From: Halarcobacter sp.
GTDB taxonomy: Bacteria > Campylobacterota > Campylobacteria > Campylobacterales > Arcobacteraceae
DNA length: 64,000 nt
NCBI RefSeq assembly: GCF_963676935.1
Contig: NZ_OY781470.1
Coordinates: 1,708,680-1,772,679 of the forward strand
Reading direction: 5' to 3'
The translations under genes were made by a program, and so were the position numbers. Below, piece after piece: positions 26,437 through 34,027 of the stretch; positions within the stretch are counted from its first letter, which is position 1; every line of letters starts with the position of its first letter. Below the pieces are notes generated by a model, which worked only from the letters and a program-made list of their open reading frames with translations, did not search any database and was not told where the DNA came from.

Positions 26437-27062
26437 TTTTTCTCTAAGTCTGTTTGTGATAATTCAGCAATTTTTTCATCAATTAAACTTAAAGTACGTT
26501 CTTGTGTTTTGTATGATATATCAGGAAGTTGTCCTCCCCACATTTTTTCTGCTTCTTCGAAACCTTTTACAACTCCAGATCTAGCTTCTTTTAATGCTTC
26601 AATATCATTTCCAGCTAAGCCAATTACAAATGAACTTACCCTATCAGATGTTTCATTAACACTAAAAAAACCATCATCTTCAACTAGTTTTTTTGCTTCT
26701 TCTGGATTCAGTTCAGTAATTGGTTTTCCTTCATATCCAATAGAAGATAGACTAAAACCATTTTCTAAATCTTTACCAGATAAAAAGTCATATATATCAC
26801 TGTTATTAATAATATTTAACAGTGAATTTTGTGCATTAGTATTTGTTTGGTTAAACTCTGCACTTTTTATGTTTAGATACATTTTTAAACTTTCCATTGA
26901 TATTGAAACTTGAACTGCAGAACTATGTATTTTATTTTCTGCAACTTCTTTATTTTCATCTAAAATACTTTTATTTTTAGAATTATCATCAGAAGATTCT
27001 TTGTTAATCAAATCACTAGCTTGGTAGGCATTGTAATAATTTTCTGTATTTACCGTACTCAT
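26418..27062 (-). CDS. Conserved hypothetical protein, DUF5610-like
   Basis: The 214-residue soluble protein has an Asn/Ser-rich, probably disordered N-terminus (about 1-45). Its ordered C-terminal half contains FFSVNETSDRVSSFVIGLAG (near 132-151), then ARSGVVKGFEEAEKMWGGQL in part and LPDISYKTQERTLSLIDEKI. This F-S-x-x-x-T-S-D-R-I and G-F-x-x-A-x-x-x-W-G-x-x-L-P pattern recalls DUF5610; the match is from memory only. There is no signal peptide. It stands alone, with its own hairpin. Function unknown. Confidence 0.6.
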   Translation of the reverse strand: MSTVNTENYYNAYQASDLINKESSDDNSKNKSILDENKEVAENKIHSSAVQVSISMESLKMYLNIKSAEFNQTNTNAQNSLLNIINNSDIYDFLSGKDLENGFSLSSIGYEGKPITELNPEEAKKLVEDDGFFSVNETSDRVSSFVIGLAGNDIEALKEARSGVVKGFEEAEKMWGGQLPDISYKTQERTLSLIDEKIAELSQTDLEKKVEEDK

Positions 27063-27201
27063 AGTAATTCCTTTCTAATTTTATTAACTAATTGTATTAA
27101 TACATTTCTTAATTTTTGCTTAATTTTAATCTTTGTTTAAGCTTTTTACATATTTTTTACATTTAATAGATATTTTTTATCTAATTGTTACCATTTTTTT
27201 A

Positions 27202-27207
27202 TATAAT
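27202..27207 (+). promoter_or_regulatory. Probable -10 box of the L,D-transpeptidase gene
   Basis: TATAAT follows a T-rich run and lies 26 bases before the ATG at 27233. Confidence 0.45.
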
Positions 27208-27232
27208 CATAAAAAATTAGGATTATTGGTAT

Positions 27233-29029
27233 ATGCATAAAGTTTTTATTTTATTTTTTACATTTGTTCTTATTAATGCAGATGAGATTGTAGATACAAA
27301 TCTAGTAAAAGTTGATTTTGAAGAAAGAATAAAAACTGAAAATATTCAAAAAGTTACACTAAAAAAATTACTAAAACAAAAAAATCAATTATTTCTTAGT
27401 AATTATCTTCTAAAAAAATATTACAAAAATCACAATTATAAACCATTTTTTATAAGTCAATTTAGTATAAAACCAATGGCATATACATTAATAAATGAAA
27501 TAAAAAACGACCAAGTTTTAAAACCTCAATTAGAATTGTATTTTGATATAAAAAATATAGATAAACAGTTAAATGAAACAGAGTCAAATCCATCAAGTGA
27601 AAATCTAATAAAATTAGATAATAAACTAATATCCATATATCACAAATATATGTTATTATTATCAAGAGGTGCTATAGATTGGGAGAGATTTCAAGAAGAA
27701 CTTGAAAAAATAAAACAAGAAGAAGAGATAATATATTATTGGGAAAAATATTTTGCAAGAAAAAATATCAGAAGACTTTTATATGAAGCTGTAAAATTTG
27801 ATGATATCAATATTGCAATTTCAAAAGTAAATTACACCTTCCCTCAAGCAAAGGTTTTAGCAAATAGAATCATTCAACTTGAAGAATTATTAGAAAATGG
27901 AGGTTATACAAAAGTCCCAAACTTGAAAAGAACATTAAAAAAAGGAAACTATTATCCAGAGATTACTCTTCTTAAAAAAAGGCTACAAGAAGACAACTAT
28001 ATAAATATTAATTTTGATTGTAAAAATGATGAAAACCTAGAAGTTATAAAAATAGATAAAAACACTTCTACTACAATATTAAATCCTAATCCAGAAAATG
28101 ACTGTGAAGAGCTATTTGATGAAGCACTATATTTAAATATAAAAAAATTTCAAAAGCATAATGGTTTAGTTGCAGATGGAATTGTAGGTAAAAATACTAT
28201 TAGTGTACTAAACAAACCTATTCAAAAACAAATTAATACTATGAGAATTAATCTTGAAAGAATGAGATGGATGCCAAGAGATTTAGGAAAGAAATATATC
28301 ATTGTAAATATTGCAGATTTTACTATGAAAATGTATTCTAACAATGAAAAAATTTTAGAGATGGAAGTTGTTGTTGGAGATAAAAAACATCCTACTCCTA
28401 TATTTAGTCATAAAATGTCAGAAATAATATTAAACCCTTATTGGAGAATACCACAAAGTATAGTACAAAAAGAGATTATCCCTAATTTGGTTCAAAATCC
28501 TAATTATCTACAAGAAGAGGATATAAATATTCATGAAAATTGGGATCATGATTCTACAATTTATGACATGAATGGTATAGATTGGAGTATATTTTTAGAT
28601 AATGATATTATGGCAGATGATGAGTATGCACCTATGAGATTTATACAAATTCCAGGAGATAAAAATCCTCTTGGTAGAATTAAGTTTTTGTTCCCAAATA
28701 AATATTCTGTATATCTGCATGATACTCCATATAAATATCTATTTAGTGAAACCAATAGAGCATTTTCTCATGGTTGTATCAGACTATCTAAACCAAAAGA
28801 GTTACTAAAAGTTATAGCTCAAGAAGAAACAAAAATAGACTTAGATAAATCAGAAGAGATATTAAAAGAAAAAAATAGAGTTGATATTGAATTGGATACT
28901 AAAATACCTGTTCATGTTGTATATTTAACTTCGTGGGTTGATGAAAATGGGATAATACAATTTAGAGATGACATTTATAATTTAGATAAAATACAAGAAA
29001 AAATTTTATACAATCAAGAAAGCTATTAA
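27233..29029 (+). CDS. Murein L,D-transpeptidase (YcbB/LdtD type)
   Basis: Periplasmic enzyme that makes 3-3 crosslinks in peptidoglycan. The 598 residues start with a signal peptide (MHKVFILFFTFVLINA), then a helical scaffold domain (about 60-220). A peptidoglycan-binding module follows (about 235-330, KKFQKHNGLVADGIVGKNTI in part), then a YkuD catalytic domain (about 345-545) with the active-site motif SHGCIRLS (His513, Cys515). All catalytic residues are intact. Its last four bases overlap the convergent hypothetical gene. Confidence 0.92.
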   Translation: MHKVFILFFTFVLINADEIVDTNLVKVDFEERIKTENIQKVTLKKLLKQKNQLFLSNYLLKKYYKNHNYKPFFISQFSIKPMAYTLINEIKNDQVLKPQLELYFDIKNIDKQLNETESNPSSENLIKLDNKLISIYHKYMLLLSRGAIDWERFQEELEKIKQEEEIIYYWEKYFARKNIRRLLYEAVKFDDINIAISKVNYTFPQAKVLANRIIQLEELLENGGYTKVPNLKRTLKKGNYYPEITLLKKRLQEDNYININFDCKNDENLEVIKIDKNTSTTILNPNPENDCEELFDEALYLNIKKFQKHNGLVADGIVGKNTISVLNKPIQKQINTMRINLERMRWMPRDLGKKYIIVNIADFTMKMYSNNEKILEMEVVVGDKKHPTPIFSHKMSEIILNPYWRIPQSIVQKEIIPNLVQNPNYLQEEDINIHENWDHDSTIYDMNGIDWSIFLDNDIMADDEYAPMRFIQIPGDKNPLGRIKFLFPNKYSVYLHDTPYKYLFSETNRAFSHGCIRLSKPKELLKVIAQEETKIDLDKSEEILKEKNRVDIELDTKIPVHVVYLTSWVDENGIIQFRDDIYNLDKIQEKILYNQESY

Positions 29030-30147
29030 GGTTTTAAAAGTTTTATTTTTTCTTTTATTGCTGTAATTTGATTTTTATTTAAATAGTATTTCTCCTCTTT
29101 TAAATATTTCATAAATCTAACTTCAGCATTTGTAAATCCATCAAGTTCTTTTTCTTTTACAGATAGTTCTTTTTTAGTAAATCTAACTCGTCTTAGTTTT
29201 CCATTTTGATTTTTTACATAATAAACTATATCAAACTCTTTTGAATTTATTTTCTCTATTGTGATAAATATATTTTCTATATTATCATTATAAGAAGGTA
29301 CTAATGATAAAAATTCATCAATATCCATAAATCCAATATACAATTTTGTATAAATATCAAAATACAAAGACAGTTTTTTGTTTTTAAAAAAGTTTATATT
29401 AATAAGGTTTTGATTTTTAACTCTACACCTTTTTAATATCCATTCTAATGTTTGAAAATAGATAAACTTTGAATGCTCAATTGTATAAGCTTCAATAAAT
29501 TTTTTATCTTGATATTTTGTTACAAAACCATTCTTTTTTCTATTAAAAACTAACTTTTTTAATAATTCATCATCTTCTAAATCTTTTGTAATCCATATTG
29601 TACAAAAAGAGGGAAATCTTTTTAATCCTACCGTACCTTCAGTTAATACAATCAATGCTCTTATATGTATATTTGGAAAAAGTACTTTTAAGAGTGCATA
29701 TTTTTTATCTAATCTTTTATTTAAACTTACGGTTTTTTTAGATGTACTCATCTCTACAAAATATAAAGCATCTTCTGTAAAAAATAAAGCATCAAACTCA
29801 CTAATATCTTTATAATTTGATTTATAAACAATTTGTAAACTTCTATCAATCATTAAACCAGTTTTATAAAACTTGTCAATTTTATTTTGATGTGGTCCTT
29901 TTAGTACAAATTGTGTAATTGAGTCATTTTTTAAAGCATAATCTAATAAAAATTCATAAATTATATTTTCATAAACTTCACCTTTGAAACTATTATATGC
30001 AGCGATATTTTCTACTGATATATCATGTGTTCCTGATTTTAAAAGTGGTTTTATATTTTTTGATGAATATTTATAGAAAAAGAGATTTTCTTCAATATTT
30101 GATATGTCTAAATTTTTTATTTCTTCTGTTATTTTTAAATGTTGCAA
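29026..30147 (-). CDS. Hypothetical protein with a PD-(D/E)xK-like segment
   Basis: The 373-residue soluble protein is rich in Lys, Phe and Ile. Near residues 118-138 it reads EFDALFFTEDALYFVEMSTSKK, in part, a strand-Asp-strand-Glu-x-Ser-Lys arrangement like the PD-(D/E)xK nuclease core (compare the DUF1887/Card1 nuclease domain). The usual E-x-K is E-x-S here, with lysines a few residues on. A helical C-terminal region (about 215-370) follows and is unfamiliar. No signal peptide or partner gene is seen. The nuclease reading is a hypothesis. Confidence 0.5.
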   Translation of the reverse strand: MQHLKITEEIKNLDISNIEENLFFYKYSSKNIKPLLKSGTHDISVENIAAYNSFKGEVYENIIYEFLLDYALKNDSITQFVLKGPHQNKIDKFYKTGLMIDRSLQIVYKSNYKDISEFDALFFTEDALYFVEMSTSKKTVSLNKRLDKKYALLKVLFPNIHIRALIVLTEGTVGLKRFPSFCTIWITKDLEDDELLKKLVFNRKKNGFVTKYQDKKFIEAYTIEHSKFIYFQTLEWILKRCRVKNQNLININFFKNKKLSLYFDIYTKLYIGFMDIDEFLSLVPSYNDNIENIFITIEKINSKEFDIVYYVKNQNGKLRRVRFTKKELSVKEKELDGFTNAEVRFMKYLKEEKYYLNKNQITAIKEKIKLLKP

Positions 30148-30269
30148 TTTATTAAAACTTTCTTCTTTACATCCCTAGTTTACTGATTATAGCTAAAGTA
30201 TTGCTATTTGTAAAGTATAATTTAAACAAATAAAAATATAATGTATATTAAAGGAAAGTATAGTCATAA

Positions 30270-30791
30270 ATGAAACATTATATTATATTAATAATAACTC
30301 TAACATTTTTTTTAGGTTGTAGTGTAAAGAATACTCCATCAAATATAGTTGCTAATAAAACAACTAAAACCAATATAGAAAAACTTACTACACAAATAAA
30401 CTCTTTAAATGATTATATTGATGAAGAAGAAGCCTATAGCTTAGCTTATAATGCTGTAACATATTCAAAATATTTAGCACAAAAATATGAAGTTGTAAAA
30501 CCTGCACTTTTTCATAACTTACTTATTAACTTAGATATAAGAGACAGAGGTTTGTGTTACCATTATGCTAATGATTTATTAAAATATTTAAATAAAAAAA
30601 AATATAAAACATTTAAACTTATAAAAATAGTTTCTAGTCCAGGTCAATACTTTGAACATACAAGTATAGCTGTTACAACACATAGAAATAAATTTAATGA
30701 AAGTATTATTTTAGATGCTTGGAGAGATTCTGGGAAACTTTACTTTTCAAAAATAAAAGATGATAAAAAATATAATTGGGAGATTCGATAA
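30270..30791 (+). CDS. Lipoprotein with a possible Cys-His-Asp catalytic set
   Basis: The 173 residues begin with a lipoprotein signal ending FFLGC (acylated Cys17). The mature part contains RGLCYHYANDLLKYL (near 92-106), EHTSIAVTT (near 129-137) and ILDAWRDSGK (near 150-159). The spacing of Cys, His and Asp suggests a transglutaminase or papain-like fold, possibly a peptidase or amidase on the periplasmic face. It overlaps the SDR gene by one base (TAATG). The function is inferred from motifs only. Confidence 0.6.
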   Translation: MKHYIILIITLTFFLGCSVKNTPSNIVANKTTKTNIEKLTTQINSLNDYIDEEEAYSLAYNAVTYSKYLAQKYEVVKPALFHNLLINLDIRDRGLCYHYANDLLKYLNKKKYKTFKLIKIVSSPGQYFEHTSIAVTTHRNKFNESIILDAWRDSGKLYFSKIKDDKKYNWEIR

Positions 30792-31480
30792 TGAAAAAAA
30801 ATGTTCTTATTACAGGATGTAGTTCTGGTCTAGGTTTAGCCCTAACCCAATACTATCTTGATAATGGCTTTAAAGTTTATGGGATAAGTAGAAATAAACC
30901 AAATATAGATGATAAAAACTTTATTTTCAAAGAGTTTGATTTATCAAAAATAGATTCTATTAGTACTGAGCTTACACCTTTTATAGATACTATCTCTGAA
31001 ATAGAGATAGTATATCTTAATGCTGGAATATTAGGTGATATTAAAGAGATGAAATATCAATCTATAAATGATATAAAAAAAGCTTTAGATATAAATGTGT
31101 TTGCAAATAAAGAGATTCTTGATATATTATCACAACAAAAAGTAAATAATATTATTGCCATATCGTCTGGTGCTTCTAAAAATGGTTCAAAAGGCTGGGG
31201 AGCATACTCTTTATCAAAAGCCACTTTAAATATGTTAATAAATTTATATTCCAAAGAGATGTTAGAAACAAAAATCCTGGCAGTTGCTCCTGGAGTTATA
31301 GAAACGCCTATGACTGATGTTATAAGATTTGATGTTGATGATTCAATTTTTACATCTGCAAAAATATTAAAAAGTGGGGAAATACAACAACCTCTTGATG
31401 CAGCTATGAGATTAGATGAAGTAATTAACAGAGCCAATGAGTTTGAAAGTGGTTCTTTTATTGATGTTAGAAATATATAA
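30791..31480 (+). CDS. Short-chain dehydrogenase/reductase
   Basis: The 229-residue Rossmann enzyme carries the NAD(P) loop TGCSSGLGLALTQYY near residues 7-21, YLNAGILG near 76, and catalytic Ser/Tyr/Lys in AISSGASKNGSKGWGAYSLSK, in part, near 126-146. The motif VAPGVIETPM near 165-174 is also typical. The ATG at 30791 shares a base with the lipoprotein stop; an upstream in-frame ATG at 30776 lies inside that gene. The substrate cannot be told from the sequence. Confidence 0.88.
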   Translation: MKKNVLITGCSSGLGLALTQYYLDNGFKVYGISRNKPNIDDKNFIFKEFDLSKIDSISTELTPFIDTISEIEIVYLNAGILGDIKEMKYQSINDIKKALDINVFANKEILDILSQQKVNNIIAISSGASKNGSKGWGAYSLSKATLNMLINLYSKEMLETKILAVAPGVIETPMTDVIRFDVDDSIFTSAKILKSGEIQQPLDAAMRLDEVINRANEFESGSFIDVRNI

Positions 31481-31501
31481 AAGCCAAGCTTTTATATATT
31501 T
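31471..31501. terminator. Bidirectional terminator between the SDR and OFA transporter genes
   Basis: A perfect 14-base stem around a CAA loop spans the stop of the SDR gene and the end of the convergent MFS gene. It is AU-rich with T-rich sequence on the plus side. Confidence 0.75.
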
Positions 31502-32730
31502 TCTTTCTTTATTTTTCTAATATTAAAAATCATTAAAATTGATACAATTAAAGCTATTATAAAAAATCCTGCAAAAACATATAGTGTTTGAGCATAACTT
31601 CCTGTCATATCTTTCACAATTGAGATGATTAAAGGTCCAACTAATCCTGCAGCAGCCCAAGCTGTTAAAATATATCCATGAATAGCACCTAACTCTTTAG
31701 TACCAAATATATCACCAATATATGCTGGAATTGAAGCAAAACCTCCTCCATAACAAGTCATTATAAAATATAAAACAAATTGAAAAACTACAATTTCTGT
31801 GATTGAGGGTAACATATAAAATGCAATAATTTGTGTTGCAAAAAAGATTACATATACTGCTGGTCTTGTAATAATATCAGAGATTGAAGCCCAAAGAATT
31901 CTTCCTGCTCCATTAAATACTCCCATCAATCCAACAGCTGCTGCGGCTGCTATTGCTGAAATTCCTACAACCTCTTGTAATAAAGGTGAAGCAACACCAA
32001 TAATTGCAATACCACAAGTGATATTTATAAATAACATAATCCAAAGTCCATAAAACCTAGGTGTTTTCATAGCTTCTTTAAGAGTTAAATTTGATAAATC
32101 TTTTTTAATCTTCTTTTTACCCTCTTCTACTTTCTTCTTAAACTTTTTAGGCATATATCCCTCTTCTGGTTTTTGAAGATATAAAGCAGATAAAAACATA
32201 ACCACAAAATAGATGATACCTAATATGAAAAAGGTGCTTGCAATTCCAACTTTTTCAATTAAGATTTTGATTGTAGGTCCCCATATAGCAGATGCAAAAC
32301 CAAATCCCATGATAGCCAATCCAGTAGCCATACCTCTTTTATCAGGAAACCATCTAACTAAAGTAGAAACAGGAGAGATATACCCTATTCCTAATCCACA
32401 ACCACCTAATACTCCGTAAAAAAAGTATAAAAGAAGTTTTGATTCCATCATTATTGCAAGGCCTGAACCAATTGTTCCCAAACCAAAAAGTGATGCAGCT
32501 ATTAAAGCAGATACTCTTGGACCATTTTTTTCCACAAATTTTCCCATTAATGCAGCAGATAATCCTAAAAAAAATATTGCAATACTAAAAGAGATAGTTA
32601 CATCAGTTAAACTCCAAGAAAGCTGTTCTTGGATAGGTTTAACATATACACTCCAAGCATAAACAGAACCAATACAAATGTGAACACCAACTGCAGCTAG
32701 TGCCATCAACCAACGATTTTTCTCAATCAT
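31492..32730 (-). CDS. OFA-family MFS transporter (oxalate/formate antiporter type)
   Basis: The 412-residue membrane protein has 12 predicted helices with a charged central loop (about 190-215). The start MIEKNRWLMALAAVGVHICIG in part, followed by SVYAWSVYVKP, and the segment GGCGLGIGYISPVSTLVRWFPDKRGMATG in part near 110-135 are signatures of the OFA group, which exchanges oxalate, formate or other small carboxylates. It is single-gene with no linked enzyme, so the substrate is open. Confidence 0.85.
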   Translation of the reverse strand: MIEKNRWLMALAAVGVHICIGSVYAWSVYVKPIQEQLSWSLTDVTISFSIAIFFLGLSAALMGKFVEKNGPRVSALIAASLFGLGTIGSGLAIMMESKLLLYFFYGVLGGCGLGIGYISPVSTLVRWFPDKRGMATGLAIMGFGFASAIWGPTIKILIEKVGIASTFFILGIIYFVVMFLSALYLQKPEEGYMPKKFKKKVEEGKKKIKKDLSNLTLKEAMKTPRFYGLWIMLFINITCGIAIIGVASPLLQEVVGISAIAAAAAVGLMGVFNGAGRILWASISDIITRPAVYVIFFATQIIAFYMLPSITEIVVFQFVLYFIMTCYGGGFASIPAYIGDIFGTKELGAIHGYILTAWAAAGLVGPLIISIVKDMTGSYAQTLYVFAGFFIIALIVSILMIFNIRKIKKENI

Positions 32731-32814
32731 TTACCATCCTACAATATAAAATAATTCGCGATTTTATTAAGTTTTAATAATAATTAGCTAAAAAAGAAAA
32801 TTTAAAAACTTTAT

Positions 32815-33036
32815 TCAAGTTAACTTAGAGTATTTTTTTAAAAATAATTCTTTATCTTTTTTAAAAAGTATTACACAATTTCTACAAATACATGCCTTCA
32901 TCTTAAGTTTATGAGGTATCAATTCTCTTAATTCAAGCGGCACTTTAATATGATTACACCAACAATCGTTATTTGGGATATCAGCTTCACAACCATTCTC
33001 TTTTTTACAAAAGGGACAAATTTTTGGATCAACCAT
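32815..33036 (-). CDS. Small cysteine-rich CWC-type protein
   Basis: The 73-residue protein has paired cysteines CPFCKKENGCEAD near 8-20, CWCNH near 26-30, and CICRNC near 49-54, the pattern of the cysteine-rich CWC family, which probably binds zinc. It overlaps the start-distal end of the methyltransferase gene by eight bases and is co-transcribed with it. Confidence 0.8.
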   Translation of the reverse strand: MVDPKICPFCKKENGCEADIPNNDCWCNHIKVPLELRELIPHKLKMKACICRNCVILFKKDKELFLKKYSKLT

Positions 33037-33940
33037 TAATCTCTCTTTTAAATATCATATTTTTTAAACTCTTATTTTCATCACTGCTTAAAAAAGTATC
33101 TAAATTATCAAGTCTTTTTATATATTTAAATTCTGGTGCATTTTTTATAAATAGATCTTTTATAAAATCACAATTTAATTCTGGTGCATTTAAACAAGAC
33201 AATACAATACAATCATCACTTGCTAATTCATATAATCTTCTAATTATCTTCTCATAATCTTTAGTTGCTGCAAAGCTTCCCTTTTGAAAAGATGGTGGGT
33301 CAATAACTATCACATCATAAGGTGCAAACTTTTTTATCCTGCTCCATGATTTTAAAATATTTAAAGGTAAAAATTTAACCTTTTTTGTATCTAAACTATT
33401 GATATGATGATTTTCTCTTCCAATTGATAAAGCACCTTTTGACATATCAACATTAACTACTTGCTTAGCACCACCTGTAACTGCACATACAGAAAATGCA
33501 CAAGTATAAGAAAAAAGATTTAATACATTTTTATTTTTTGAAATATCTTTTATATATTCTCTACCTATTTTCATATCGGGGAAAATACCAATATTTTGAT
33601 TTTTGAAATTTATTAAATACTTTAGTGAGTTTTCAACAAGAAATTTTTTCTCTTTCACTTCTCCAAAAACAACTTTAAAAAAACAGTTTTTATCATATCT
33701 TCTTTGAACAATAAAAGTAGAGTAACCATTTAATATGGCTATATTTTTTAATAACTCGATTATTTGATTTTCATCTTTATTTTCTTTATAAAAAGAAGCA
33801 AAAAAAATGTTATTTATAGAATCAACCGTCAAAAAGTTTAAATCTTTATAGAAATCACCTCTACCATGAAAAAGTCTTTTAAACTCATCTGTTTTTGTTT
33901 CAATATTTTTGTTTATACAAGACTCAAGAGTTTCTAGCAA
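33029..33940 (-). CDS. Class I SAM-dependent methyltransferase, RlmI/RlmK-like
   Basis: The 303-residue protein has an N-terminal RNA-binding-like region (about 1-130) and a Rossmann methyltransferase domain with motif I VLNLFSYTCAFSVCAVTGGA in part near 142-160. The catalytic-type motif IVIDPPSFQKGSF near 214-226 follows. The N-P-P-type loop (D-P-P-S-F) is typical of 23S rRNA cytosine or guanine methyltransferases of the RlmI group. It lacks the PUA domain of RlmI. The CWC gene follows with overlap. Confidence 0.82.
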   Translation of the reverse strand: MLETLESCINKNIETKTDEFKRLFHGRGDFYKDLNFLTVDSINNIFFASFYKENKDENQIIELLKNIAILNGYSTFIVQRRYDKNCFFKVVFGEVKEKKFLVENSLKYLINFKNQNIGIFPDMKIGREYIKDISKNKNVLNLFSYTCAFSVCAVTGGAKQVVNVDMSKGALSIGRENHHINSLDTKKVKFLPLNILKSWSRIKKFAPYDVIVIDPPSFQKGSFAATKDYEKIIRRLYELASDDCIVLSCLNAPELNCDFIKDLFIKNAPEFKYIKRLDNLDTFLSSDENKSLKNMIFKREING

Positions 33941-33999
33941 TTTTTAACTTCCTTAGGTTTTTTCAGATTTTATCAAAAGTAACCTAAGCTTTAAGGAAG

Positions 34000-34022
34000 G
34001 AAAGGAGATAAAATCTCCTTTC
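34000..34022. terminator. Strong hairpin downstream of torA
   Basis: A perfect 10-base stem (arm GAAAGGAGAT, loop AAA) with TTTTTTT on the plus side and a C/T-rich tail on the minus side. It lies just beyond the torA stop and before the methyltransferase start. Confidence 0.65.
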
Positions 34023-34027
34023 TTTTT

